Shown piece after piece: positions 22,361 through 33,234 of a stretch of 64,000 nucleotides of DNA. Position 1 is the first letter of the stretch, and each line of letters starts with the position of its first letter. The stretch spans positions 210,549 through 274,548 of the forward strand of contig QKWP01000266.1 of assembly GCA_003550325.1 (NCBI GenBank). The letters are read 5' to 3'. Both the position numbers and the translations under genes were made by a program. This stretch comes from Gigaspora rosea. Its lineage: Eukaryota > Glomeromycota > Glomeromycetes > Diversisporales > Gigasporaceae. The notes beneath the pieces are model-generated. The model saw nothing but the letters and a program-made list of their open reading frames with translations, was not told where the DNA came from and made no database searches.

Positions 22361-22986
22361 TATAACTTGGGTATGTAACAAACTCACTTTGTATGTTTTT
22401 GATTATTTAATAAAAAGAGGCGAATAAAAGCTGCTGAAGGTTAGATGCAAGAATATTTATATTTCGCTGAGTAAAAGGTCTTATAATCTGATCTTCTCAA
22501 TACGAAAATAGTTAGAATTACATCACAATACTTGTGCAATATTTCGATTACTAAAGAATTACACTATGGAGATGCTTGAGATAATGATCTAATGATCAAC
22601 ACATTATAAGCACACAAATAGTAGGAAGAGTGTATGTGATGCATATATATAGAGGATATCTGCGAATAAGAAGTGGTTGTCTCTTATGGATCTACCGGGT
22701 TATTTCTTATAGTTGGAAATAAAAGTGATAATGTATGACGGTGGTTTACTAACTTATAATCGATAATCATGCTTTAATCAGCGAAAAGAACATGCAATCA
22801 AACTCCTAATTGACTAGTTGAATTAATAAATATTGACTAGAAAAGTCTACTATTCGATTTGTTAAATATTTTTCGTCTGATAGAATTTAATTGTATAACT
22901 TATAATTATTAGTTCGAAATTCTCAAGTTAGTGCTTGCAGTCGATAACCATCTATCCGACCAAGCTATGTCTGTATACATAGGAAC

Positions 22987-23235
22987 CGCATAAACATTCC
23001 GCAGACACGTGATTTTGAACCAATCATGGCACAGGATCAGGTGTAACGTGACTTAACAACCACCTTCGGCGTCTTAACAAAAAAATTTTCAAAATTTTGC
23101 TATATATAAGGCACTTGTCCTTACCTAATATCGAAAGTTAACTTTTTAATCGAAAAATGCAATGACGCGTAGCGATTATTTTTGTCCAATAGAATTTTAG
23201 CGCATATCATCACGTGTCTGCGGAAATTTTATGCG
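22987..23235. mobile_element. MITE with CGCATAAA-TTCCGCAGACACGTGAT ends
   Basis: CGCATAAACATTCCGCAGAC at the left and, in complement, CGCATAAAATTTCCGCAGAC at the right, each followed inward by ACGTGAT. About 250 bp, noncoding; no target duplication fixed. Confidence 0.65.
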
Positions 23236-23255
23236 TATAATCAGGGAGGGTAGAG

Positions 23256-23497
23256 ATGTAAAAAATTTTTTAGAATATTCTAGAATAAATCATAAAACTA
23301 TTCATCTCTTAAATTTTCCCTTATGAAACTGTCTTTTATTTTCTAATCAAATTTATTCCTTGCAAAATTTTGTATATAGATAGTTTATATATCATATATG
23401 CGTACTATACGCAATACTATACACATTATACAACTATACATACGTACTGTACGTACTGTATGCTAAAAAAAATTCAGACATAAATGGCACATCACTA
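23256..23497. mobile_element. TAGTGATGTGCC-family MITE, one end missing
   Basis: It matches the copy at 24993-25272 in reverse orientation (TTTAGAATATTCTAGAA, then TATATAGATAGTTTATATA, then GTACGTACTGTA) and ends GGCACATCACTA at 23497, 50 bp inside the right end of the 17-kb element. The opposite terminal repeat is missing. Confidence 0.7.
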
Positions 23498-23555
23498 GTC
23501 AAGGGTCGACCCGCCAGCTGATGGGCCGAGGTCAGCCCGTATCACTAGTCTAAAC

Positions 23556-24453
23556 CCTGAAAAGCTACGTTCTACATCTATTTCTTAAACTGTTAACCAA
23601 CATACAGTAACTTAATGTATAATTATGGACGCTTTTTGAAATTGTATTACTTAGGTAAATGCATTATAAATTTGTATTGTGTGATAGAGCTGATCTTAAG
23701 GTACAACATACTAAATTTCAAGCAGCTCACATAAAGTTATGCAAGTTCAATAAACTTCTATTTTTTGGGTTAGACAGATCAATTTTTGATTTTTTTTTTT
23801 TTTTAAAAAAAAAAATTCATAAAATCGATATTTTTTCGAATTGCTTTAGATTCTGCTCATATATTGTGTGATATCTGAGCGACAACCATGATAGATAGCA
23901 GGACTTTTTTTTTTTCTTTTTCACCATTTCTTTCCTTCCACTATCAGAAACGAAGGTGTATTTTTATGATGAATCAGGCACAATTGGCAAAAAAGCAAGA
24001 TCATCTCTTTTTTTGTTCTCATTAAATGATGGGCAGTAAAAAACTTTAGAACAAAAATTTTATAATCTACGACCACCTGAGGTCGAATCTGGATCCTTTT
24101 GTTGCGACTGCTTCTGGATTAATCAGCATATCTAAATAATCTTTTAATTTTGTATTATTAGCAATAATTTATTCGACAATTATAAAGATCATTTATTAAT
24201 CAGTCTAATCATCGCATAATTTTTTGAAGAGCCCTTGTACTTAGTAAAAGGGATACAAATAGATAGCGACATATTAAGAATCGGAAGGTGCAAAGGTGAA
24301 ACGGAAATATGGCTCGAACAACTCACGTAATAATATGATCGGTCAGGATCGTGATGGAAATTATAGTGTTGGACGGTGTCATGCTCAAAATTTTCTTTTT
24401 AATTAGTATCATTATTTTATCGTTATGTATTTCTTAGTTTGGAATAGTTTGTG
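23556..24453. other. Gene-free stretch right of the 17-kb element
   Basis: AT-rich sequence with long T and A runs (23790-23820). A poly-T/poly-A fold-back produces spurious open frames. No gene, TIR pair or RNA recognised. Confidence 0.45.
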
Positions 24454-24459
24454 TTTAAA

Positions 24460-24585
24460 ACTCCAATCGAAGGATTAAATCTCCAATCGAGTGACTAAAT
24501 CTCTAATCGAGTGATTAAATCTCTAATCGAGTGATTAAAGTTCCAATCGAGTGATTAAAACTCCAAACGAAGGATAAAAATATAT
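24460..24585. repeat. Tandem repeat of 21 bp, about six copies
   Basis: The unit TAAATCTCCAATCGAGTGAT, with small changes, repeats about six times; the outer copies (AACTCCAATCGAAGGAT) are more diverged. The unit holds ATCGA. It lies in a gene-free region. Confidence 0.8.
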
Positions 24586-24683
24586 AAGGGTTTAGTTTCA
24601 GCTTATGAAGGAGAAACGATGGTTAACGATTGTAAATAGTATTTAGTATTATTTTGATAATCCGAAGTGTTGATTTAGATTAA

Positions 24684-24887
24684 GGCCCCAATTTAATTCG
24701 GTTGTTTACGTTACCCCCTCTTCTGCCTTCCCCCCTCACTACATATGCGGAAATTTTCGGAAAATTTTTATAATATCACGGATCACTTCGGAAAAGTTTT
24801 TATAATAACTTTCTTTCATCTCCCCTCCCTCCCCTCTCTTTTGTGAAAGGGATGTAACGTAAACCACCGAATTAAATTGGTCTGGCC
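24684..24887. mobile_element. PIF/Harbinger-like MITE (204 bp)
   Basis: The ends GGCCCCAATTTAATTCGG and, in complement, GGCCAGACCAATTTAATTCG continue into GGTKGTTTACGTTAC; both sides carry TAA (24681-24683 and 24888-24890). The interior is pyrimidine-rich and noncoding. The end motif resembles the family at 3345-3596. Confidence 0.78.
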
Positions 24888-24992
24888 TAATAAAGAGAAA
24901 CCTTATAACCCGTAATTATATGTTAGTTTATTGATTTAAACCATTTAACCTTAATCACCATTGTTTACAATCGAAGCTAAATTGGTTCTAAC

Positions 24993-25272
24993 TAGTGATG
25001 TGCCATTTATATGATGTCTGAATTTTTTAGCGTACAGTACGTACAGTACGTACAGTACGTATAGTTGTATAGTGTGTATAGTATGTGAAATACGTATAGT
25101 ACGCATATGATATATAAACTATCTATATACAAAATTTTGCAAGGAATAAATTTGCTTAGAAAATAAAAGGCAGTTTCAGAAGGGAAAATTTAAGATATGA
25201 ATAGTTTTATGATTTGTTCTAGAATATTCTAAAAAATTTTTTGCGTACTGTACTATACGCGGCACATCACTA
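24993..25272. mobile_element. TAGTGATGTGCC-family hAT-like MITE (280 bp)
   Basis: The longest simple copy, with both ends (TAGTGATGTGCC and GGCACATCACTA). Flanks are GTTCTAAC and GTTCAAAC, 7 of 8 identical. The interior has four tandem GTACAGTAC-type words and an AT-rich middle shared with 23256-23497. Confidence 0.82.
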
Positions 25273-25907
25273 GTTCAAACCCTATCAAGCTCTCCCCCAA
25301 TCGTAACAGCGGCATTAGTAAGATCGGGTACAGATGGTGCCGTGATCTCCGATCACGAAACAATGCGATTTATTAAGCAAAGTTTAATAGTTTATTTTAT
25401 TAAAATGTAACAATTAGTCTAAGTGTTGCACAAAGTATGTAATTATAGAATTTATATAAATAGCAGATGTAAACAAGGAAGTTCTTTTAATCTTTTGACT
25501 GGTAATAAAGTAAACATCTCATTAAAGTAAATACTTATGCACGAAAGTTATTGTAACTGTTTGTCAATGTAGGTGTGTATTGTGCCAAGCGAGACTCTAA
25601 GTTGTGTTGAAGCCGTCTGAGCAAGATAACAGTCACTAACGATGATTGTTTAACTTTGTGATACTATTCGAGTTTGTAAATTTACTAACACCATATATCA
25701 GCTGTATTTTTGTTTGTGCTGATTTATTTATTAAATATAAGTATCTTTCATAATTAATAAGCGATTTGTAACATATTTAACATGACGGCATCTTAGAATA
25801 TTAAAATGTAGTACATTAGTAAATAAGACTAACATTACGTTTTTTTTATTCATTGTTCCTTGACTAGCTATACCTCGTTTCCACTTTTTAGGCTGGTCTT
25901 CATTTTC
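25273..25907. other. Gene-free stretch
   Basis: Downstream of the minus-strand kinase gene. No coding region or repeat recognised. Confidence 0.45.
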
Positions 25908-28365
25908 TTATTTGACATTTTCATCATCTTCATATATATTTTCGTAGCTTAGTTCTTTCACAATTTTTTTTCCACCATTACTATTAATTATCTGCAATAT
26001 TTTATATCGTTCTTTAATCAACAAAGTTTTAACTTTCAGTCTTTCGTCTATTTCTGCTTCCCATCCCACTAACTCTTCACAATCTTTAATAATCAATTGT
26101 ATATTTTCCATGAGTTCTTCACCTATTTTGTTTTCTAGTTCGTCTTCATTTTCCGAAATTTTCTTGCAGAGATTCTTTGCTTTTCAGTTTTTTTTTTAAA
26201 TTCTAAGTAAGATGTAATTAATCTCTGAATTAGTTCCTTTTCAGGTGAGATATTTAAAAAATCGATAACTATTTTTTGTTTTTTTGCTTTTGATTAGATT
26301 AGCGAGTTCTTGAATTCTAAACTCTAAGTAAGAAGCTGGTCCACGAATAATTTCTAATGATTTATTATAATCTACAAGTGATTCTTCATATCCAGTGTTG
26401 GCAATTTTTATCGGCCAACCCAAATTTTTTGGCCATCTCGGCCATTGGCTAGCCAAGCCAATAGCCAATGGCAACTTTTGGCCAAAAGTTTGATTTTTCT
26501 AATATTAGACAATCATTTTACTTATACAAATGCTTGACCATTTCGGCCAAATAATTTTTTGCCTTTTTCGGCCATTGACCTCGGATTATGGCCAGCATTG
26601 ACCGGCCAAATGTTCAAGTGACAACACTGTTCATATCTACCCATATTTCTATAAGTTGATTCACGTTTGATTAATGTAATTGCATTATTTGGATCAATTT
26701 CTAATGATTTATTGTAGTCTGTAAGTGATTCATTATATTTACCCATAACATAATAAGTTAATCCACGGTCACTAAGTGTAATCGCATTATTTGGATTGAT
26801 ATCTAATAATCTATTAAGATTTATAAGTGATTCATCATATTTTCCAGATTCAAAATAAAGTTTTGCTCGATTCTCTAATATTTCTATGTCATATTCAGTC
26901 TTTAATAATTTATTTGAAACTCCAATTTCTTCTATAGATTTTCTTTCGTATTTATAGTTTTTAGAAAAATAATTTTGATCAACGACTTGCAATTGATTGA
27001 ATTGCTGCCCTATAAATAAATGGTAAATAAATTATTATTAATAAAGTTTAAATTATTTGTAAAATTTGATAGCTACAAACCTATCGAAATTGAATCATGA
27101 ATATAGAAATCATCACTGCCAGTATTAGTTAACTTAGATGAGTTAAAATCCGCATAATCATCGTTTGAATTATCTATATTAATATCATATTCACTGTGGT
27201 GGTAAACCGGATTTGGTTTAATTTATGACGAATTTCAGTTATGTTTGGGCGTAAATTTGGATCGTTATTCCAAGCATCACAATAAAGATTCACGAAGTCA
27301 ACAGGACTTCCATTTATAGGTGTTTTTCTTTTGCCAGAAATCAACCTAATGATATTTCGATTTGATCCGTGATATTTTTAAAAGGAGGAATACCACTTGA
27401 TATTTCCCAAAAAGTACCCCGAGGCTATAGATATCAGAAGGTTTTTCCCTTTTATATAAGAATGGATTTTGTAGATATTTTGGATCACAAAAAGCGCACA
27501 ATCCACCAACAACTGGCTTTGAGCTATTTCCTAATGATTTAGATAAACCGAAGTCGGATATCATTAATTTACCATTATCAACTAATACAACTAATATGTT
27601 CTTGACATGCTAACAATATAATTAAAGCGTTAAATTTAGTATATTATTATAATATGTATTGAATAAAAGACAATATAATGAGAGGCACAAAGAGAAATTT
27701 GAGATCACGTATTAGAATTAATATGTAAGTTTCTGGACTCAATGAATTTGTATTTCACTACACGAATTACCCTAATTAGGTAGAAAAGAAAAAAGCTTCT
27801 TACAAGGTCACGATGAACTATGTTTGCATTATGCAAGCAATTAATTCCTTTAGCAATATCCATTGCCATCCTAATTTTAGTTGGCCAATCCAATTCCGAA
27901 AAATGATTATGAAAATAGCTTCGAAGATCTCCATTATTTGCAAATTGAAGAATCATATAATGTTTTAGTTCTTGAATCTAAGTTAAAATTTTAATATTTA
28001 AATATAAATAAAAATTATTATCATATCAGAAAGCTACATATCCATAGAACCGTATTATATTAATATGATGATGGACTTTACAAATGTTTTTAATCTTATA
28101 CAGTAGCACAATAAACGTGATTAGACAATAATAAGTGAGAAACATAACAAAATTTGATTTATACCTCTCTAATAAATCATAAGATGAATCTTTATCATCA
28201 TTTATGAGGTCATAATGTAGTCTCTTTAAAGCTATAGTTTGATCAATATCTTTAGAATGTGCACTAAATACCTCCTTCACCAATTATTTCCCAATTTACA
28301 AAAAATTCGTATTCGAATGATTTAATAAATTCTCGTTCAACAGCAATTTTAAACCAGTCTGACAT
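25908..28365 (-). pseudogene. TKL protein kinase fused to TPR repeats, broken
   Basis: From the ATG at 28365 (MSDWFKIAVEREFIKSF) a kinase domain runs through WEIIGEGG (glycine loop), QTIALKRL (VAIK-type lysine), HNANIVHRDL (catalytic loop), MISDFGLSKSLG (DFG) and KPSDIYSLGVLF, with at least three introns (for example GTATAAATC to GTAAAG, near 28162-28078). After the kinase come DSNDDYADFNSS-like linker sequence and TPR units (YDESLINLNRLLDINPNNAI, YNESLTDYNKSLEIDPNNAI). A helical C-terminus ends ENIYEDDENVK at 25908. Such kinase-TPR/Sel1 proteins are expanded in Rhizophagus and probably signal in the cytoplasm. Breaks: small frameshifts at the glycine loop, in the C-lobe and in A-runs near 26277 and 26190, plus a hAT MITE (26393-26629) within a TPR. 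Homopolymer shifts may be sequencing errors; the MITE is not. Confidence 0.7.
26393..26629. mobile_element. hAT MITE (237 bp) inside a TPR exon
   Basis: The ends CAGTGTTGGCAA and TGACAACACTG are flanked by the perfect octamer TTCATATC (26385-26392 and 26630-26637). The interior repeats TTGGCCAA and CGGCCATTG. The octamer encodes part of GRYEESL of a TPR unit on the minus strand. The insertion adds 245 bp including the duplication, which is not a multiple of three, so it breaks the frame. Confidence 0.93.
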
Positions 28366-28877
28366 ATTTATTATACGGCATTCTAAAAGAAGTGTAAATT
28401 TAAATTAAATAATTTAGGTCTATACCATCATATAAAAAGCGAGTATATTTATATAAATTTAGTGTGTACGTACTACGCACTTACCATAATTTTTTTTTAT
28501 GCAGTGTAATATTATAGCCAACTACAGTATTGCCCATTATGGATTTACTTATTTATCTGAAAAGGAAATTAAAATTTGTGAAAAACTAAGGCGTAAAAAT
28601 ATAAGTTTAGGATTAGAAACGTTAGTATTAACGGCTATAGCAATAAACTGATGCATACCATGTGTAAAATTCGTTCCATCATTTTTAATTCTTAACCAAG
28701 ATCAATAAAAACTATCTTTTATTATTTTCGCTTCCTTCTTCTTTCAGAATTCATGTAGGACTGTTAACACATACCTGCACGGTATTTCGATCATTTGCGA
28801 CTCTATTTTTGAGTACGCGCATGCGTGTTATTTCCTCAATTTTTTCACATGTTATGCATTAGCTTATATGGTATACT
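28366..28877. other. Upstream region of the kinase-TPR gene
   Basis: AT-rich; no second gene seen. It would contain the promoter of the minus-strand kinase, but no element can be named with confidence. Confidence 0.4.
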
Positions 28878-29017
28878 TAGTGATGTGCCGCGTACAGTAC
28901 TATACGTACTGTACGTACTGTACGCTAAAATTTTTACCGATCACTTGTTCAAGCCAATCAGACTGTACGTACTGTACGCTAAAATTTTTCAGGTATCATA
29001 TAAATGGCACATCACTA
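28878..29017. mobile_element. TAGTGATGTGCC-family hAT-like MITE (140 bp)
   Basis: Both ends are present, with a perfect 8-bp duplication GGTATACT (28870-28877 and 29018-29025). The interior is GTACGTACTGTACG words around AGCCAATCAGA. Confidence 0.92.
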
Positions 29018-29039
29018 GGTATACTACTCTGTCGTTTAA

Positions 29040-29165
29040 GATAGGCTTAGGATTAGAGTCAAGTTAATATAGTTTATAAAAAAGAAAAAAACTTGTCTGC
29101 GAAATGAGCTGTCGATGAAACATAATGCCTACAAAATGAACTTATCAGTAGAGATGATGATTGGT
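29040..29165. mobile_element. Fragment of the TTCACCGACAA fold-back family
   Basis: It matches the right half of the copies at 6063-6345 and 61631-61917 (TTAGGATTAGAGT, AAAAAACTTGTCTGCGAAAT, AAAATGAACTTATCAGTAG). The left half is missing. Confidence 0.55.
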
Positions 29166-29174
29166 CAACTCAAA

Positions 29175-29405
29175 CAGGGTCCAAAATTCCGGGTCGGGTA
29201 CGTCGGAGTGCATCGGAATCTTGGTCGGCTGGATCGGAATTGATCAATATTGCCCCAAGATCATAAAAAATTTTACTAAAACCATATCCATTCATTAATT
29301 AAAAAATGTCCAGCTGATAATTTTGCTATAGAACCTGCTAACAACTAGGGCTAAACGCCGGCCTAGATCCGACGCATTCGAACCTGAAATTTGGGGATAG
29401 CCCCG
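29175..29405. mobile_element. CAGGG-ended MITE, copy 2 (inverted)
   Basis: Reverse-orientation copy of 4211-4439: CAGGGTCCAAAATTCCGGG at the left, GAAATTTGGGGATAGCCCCG at the right, and CCTGCTAACAACTAGGGCTA inside. The right flank TAAAAATC is the complement of the left flank of copy 1, so the element may extend beyond the marked ends. Confidence 0.7.
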
Positions 29406-30570
29406 TAAAAATCTGATTGGTCACTGAATGATCGATTACTTATCGGTTTGATTGTGATCGATCGTCAACTATGCATGATCGATCACAAAAGATCGAAACT
29501 GATCGAATGTTAAAATTTTTTTCGTATCAGCTATTAAATTTTAGGAACATATAATAGGATAATAAATTATTTTTATGCATATTTCATAAGTCAATACAAT
29601 TACCGGTAACTGTAAATTCGGAATTCTGAATTTATAATTGAAGTAATTTACCATTCAAATAAATAAATTTTTCTTAATCTAAGACATCAATTTAGAAGTA
29701 TCCCTTATTTTGAGACAGGCTTTAATGATTTGATCAAATTTTTTGAGATTTAGGCCTCTATTATGCAAAACGATGATGTTTTATTATCGCAGTACTTTAT
29801 TAACCCACAAGATTAGAGATCGAAACTTGGTGTGAAAGAGCTTTTAGTCACGATTTGAAGTTTACCAAAATAACAATTGTGGAATCAATATTTATCGTAA
29901 CTAATATGAAATCACTAATTTGTGGGGACACTTGAAGAAGAGTGAACTCAGTGATGATCACGAATTGTGTCGCCTCGATATAATCACCGGATTATTTTGA
30001 TTGTCAGAAGTGCATAAACAAAATCAGATGATACGGATCAATTAATATATCTGATATGTCTATATGCTGCATAAATTGCATTCTTGATTCTATATATAAA
30101 AGACCTTCTAATTATATCAAAAAATCGACCCTAACCTAACCTAACCACGAGGTAAAAACTTTTTTTTTGTTAGTGGTTTTATAGACGCTTTTTGCTTTGT
30201 GATTAGGGTTAGGGTTAGGCAAAAAAATTTTTTTGTTAGTGGTTTTATACCCCGTGATTATAGTTAGATTAGGGCTGGCCGCTTAGCATTTGAATGAGAT
30301 TCGGAAATCCAATGATCATCCGATTTTATAAATGTTACCTGATATTTGTTTACTTTTTTTGGCCAATCAAAATTATATGAGGTTATAATGAGGGTGATAC
30401 AATTCGAGATCATCATGGGTTCACACTTCTTAAAACTGGGGATTCGTTAAAGCCATGCACTATCACGTGACTTACAGCCAATCAAGTTGTAAAATTTTGA
30501 TTGTTACAAATCAGCCAACAAAACAAAAAAGTGAAAAACACTAAAAATACAAGAAATGAGTGTCTAAACC
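29406..30570. other. Gene-free stretch with telomere-like tracts
   Basis: Contains a GATC-rich palindromic patch (29440-29500). Near 30122-30275 it has CCCTAACCTAACCTAACC, a later TTAGGGTTAGGGTTAGG and two direct copies of TTTGTTAGTGGTTTTATA. No gene recognised. Confidence 0.45.
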
Positions 30571-30754
30571 TAGTGATGTGCCGTGTACAGTACTATACGT
30601 ACTTTACTGTACATACTGTACGTACTATACGCTAAATTTTTGCTGATCACTTGTTCCAGCCAATCAGATGCCAGAAAAGAACTATACGTACAGTACGTAC
30701 TGTACGTACTGTACACTAAAATTTTTCAGGTATCATATAAATGGCACATCACTA
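30571..30754. mobile_element. TAGTGATGTGCC-family hAT-like MITE (184 bp)
   Basis: Both ends are present, with a perfect 8-bp duplication TCTAAACC (30563-30570 and 30755-30762). The interior has GTACGTACTGTACG words and AGCCAATCAGATGCCAG. Confidence 0.92.
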
Positions 30755-30762
30755 TCTAAACC

Positions 30763-31670
30763 TGTCTCAGAGCATTAATAAAAAATGATGGGAAGGCATT
30801 TACCTATAAAACATTTCTAACTCTAACTTCTAACTAACCTTTACCCTGATTTTAATTAAAAAATAAAAAACATATAAAGGTACCTGGCTTTAATGGTCCT
30901 CCAATTTGTGTTATTCATATTACATTATATTTTTTACTCAAAATTATTTCAATTCATATAAGTTGTTTTAAAACATTCATATTTACCCACATCATATAAT
31001 AAATTGCTAGAGTCTTTGCTTTAAAAATCACATAATAGAACTATATAATATTTTTACAATAAATATCATGATAAATAATTCTGTAATTGGCTTATTTAGG
31101 CAAATTCTTGAATAAGATTTATTATGTCCTATAATGTGATTTTTAAAACAAAAGACCCCAGTTGTTTTACTGATTATTATAAAGTAAATTAAATAATATG
31201 TAGTTAATTAATTCAATTTATTTACAATTATATGGAATTTATATTAATAGGATTAGTAGTTTGGCTGTATATTAAATTGTAATAATTTATCTTTATAGGC
31301 ATTTTTACCAAATTCAAAGCCTGAATTCCATGTTTAAAACCTGTTGGCTAAGCCTATTTCTGGTACACTTAATTTTTACTTTTTATTTTAGCATTAAAAT
31401 TATTAATTTGGCTATATATTAAATATTTCTGTTACAGTTTTACTTTTATAGACATTTTGTACCAATTTAAAGCCCAATAGCATGTTTAAATTCTTTAAAT
31501 AGAGCATAAATAATCCTTTTCAGGTACAATTATTTTGATCTTTTTGGTTTCAATTTGGTCTAATACACTAGAACATTTTACTTATAAACCAATTTTTTTA
31601 TAAAAATATAGCTTAACAAAAAAGATTTCATCAAGTGATTCTAGCTCTAATATAAATATTAACCCTAACC
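30763..31670. other. AT-rich gene-free stretch with one small MITE
   Basis: No coding region recognised. Two related blocks near 31290-31360 and 31440-31500 share TTTTAYAGRCATTTT followed by ACCAAWTYAAAGCC, suggesting an old duplication. Confidence 0.45.
31012..31156. mobile_element. Small MITE (145 bp)
   Basis: Inverted ends GTCTTTGCTTTAAAAATCAC and (complement) GTCTTTTGTTTTAAAAATCA. AT-rich interior. No target duplication fixed. Confidence 0.6.
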
Positions 31671-31674
31671 TTAA

Positions 31675-32184
31675 TTGGTGATCCGCGAGTCAACCAGAGA
31701 GTGGTCATAGTGAAACGTGACGCGGATTACTTATAGAAATTAGGGTTTTGCGAATGTGGAGTGCACACATCTAAAACTTTTTTTATACTAAGTTAATCGC
31801 TCTTCTGACTTAAGAGACTTTTGTAGAGCTCGTCAAGACGCATCTAATGGTGGGTAGAGCGTCAAAATCGGCCTGGTTGGTGCTGAGATATCTTTAAAAA
31901 ACGTTTCTTTTACTATGTAAATTTCTTTGTAAAGAAATTTACATAGTAAAAGAAACGTTTTTTAAAGATATCTCAGCACCCACCAGGCCGATTTTGACGC
32001 TCTACCCACCATTAGATGCGTCTTGACGAGCTCTACAAAAGTCTCTTAAGTCAGAAGAGCGATTAACTTAGTATAAAAATAAGTTTAGATGTGTGCACTC
32101 CACATTCGCAAAACTCTAATTTCTATAAGTAATCCGCGTCACGTTTCACTATGACCACTCTCTGGTTGACTCGCGGATCACCAA
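31675..32184. mobile_element. 510-bp near-perfect palindrome, TTAA on both sides
   Basis: Two arms of 255 bp, about 98% identical in inverted orientation, meet between 31929 and 31930 with no spacer. Outer ends are TTGGTGATCCGCG, flanked by TTAA at 31671-31674 and 32185-32188. One arm also occupies 1-255, and a decayed full copy lies at 50290-50622, again flanked by TTAA. A TTAA target is characteristic of piggyBac, though the terminal sequence is not the standard CCY; classification is tentative. Confidence 0.85.
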
Positions 32185-32188
32185 TTAA

Positions 32189-33232
32189 TAAACTTTTTAT
32201 AGATTTTATTATTATTACATAATTGCAACTTTTGGGTATAATACTAAGAAAGCTTTTTAATTGATTATTTGTATTATGCTAATTGCTAATTTATGTATTA
32301 CACAATTTCCAATACCTGATACTTTTTGGTTCAATGGATTGGGCTAAACTAAACAAAGTAGCCCAATATTCATATTCAATATCTAGCCCAATACTGCTCC
32401 AAGTTATGTTTGATAAAATTGGAAGTGAAAAAATAAAGAAAATTTGAAAAGTAACAAATTTGCATAGTGAAAAAATATCATATTCACTTCATAATAGTTG
32501 TTAATCTAATTTTCATTTTAAGTTCATATTTAATAAGTATCAACAAAGGCATTGTTTGCTACCATTACTTTTATATAATAATGCATTCAAGTATATTAGC
32601 TTTTTATGTATTAATAATACTTATTTGATTATGTAAAAATTTACATTAAAAATGTAATCCAGTAAGAGATAATATAGTAGTATTTCATTATAAAAAAAGT
32701 GGTATCAATTTAGATCTGGTAATTGTATAGTTTTTCTAATATAAAAATTAGTTACAAAACCATTTACTGCTTTTGTTACAAAAAATGCTATTCATGAAAA
32801 ATTGTTAGTGCATATTTGGGGACTTGCATAGGAAGTTACTATACTTGCTATAGACAATAATAATAGCAAGATAGTTCAAATCTTGACAAACTATATCAAT
32901 AAAAAGAAAAAAGTAAATAATAAATAATTCATAATTCAATAGACTACTACAGCTAATCAAAAACAAGTCAGCACATATAAACAATTATTTTTATTTAAGG
33001 ATATTTGAAGATACTGATCAAGTTACTTGTATAATACTAACAGAAAATGAACACATATCTAAAAGATTAGTGCTAAGCATGCTTTAAACTTTACTAATAT
33101 TTGAAATTCTACTAAGATTGTTAGTAAAAAAAAGACCAAAAAGTATAGATATAAGTTATTTTTGTTATAGTGACTTTGATATAGTAAAGATTGGCTATAG
33201 CAAAGATTTTTTTAAAACAAAAACAAAACTAT
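32189..33232. other. AT-rich gene-free stretch
   Basis: No gene, repeat or RNA recognised; only short open frames. Confidence 0.45.
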
Positions 33233-33234
33233 TA

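Larger units (their letters stand above)
6424..23547. mobile_element. 17.1-kb composite element with TIR and 8-bp TSD
   Basis: The left end reads TAGTGATACGGGCCGA and the right end reads TCAGCCCGTATCACTA, an inverted pair identical over the outer 13 bases. Immediately outside each end is the same octamer GTCTAAAC (6416-6423 and 23548-23555). TARNG ends with an 8-bp duplication fit hAT; KDZ elements also make 8-bp duplications. Inside lie broken ribonucleotide reductase and NUDIX genes, a coiled-coil gene, a C2H2 gene, a large broken zinc-finger/Sel1 gene, three small unknown genes and at least eight nested MITEs. No hAT transposase was recognised. An alternative is that a tiny MITE landed here first and the rest accumulated inside it. 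The termini are seen directly; mobility as one unit is inference. Confidence 0.6.

Noticed and set aside
24460-24585. CRISPR-like array
   Set aside because: Units are contiguous without unique spacers and the sequence is eukaryotic.
28878-30754. 2-bp TA target duplications (mariner type) for the TAGTGATGTGCC MITEs
   Set aside because: TA is part of the terminal repeat: three copies show perfect 8-bp repeats directly outside TAGTG...CACTA.
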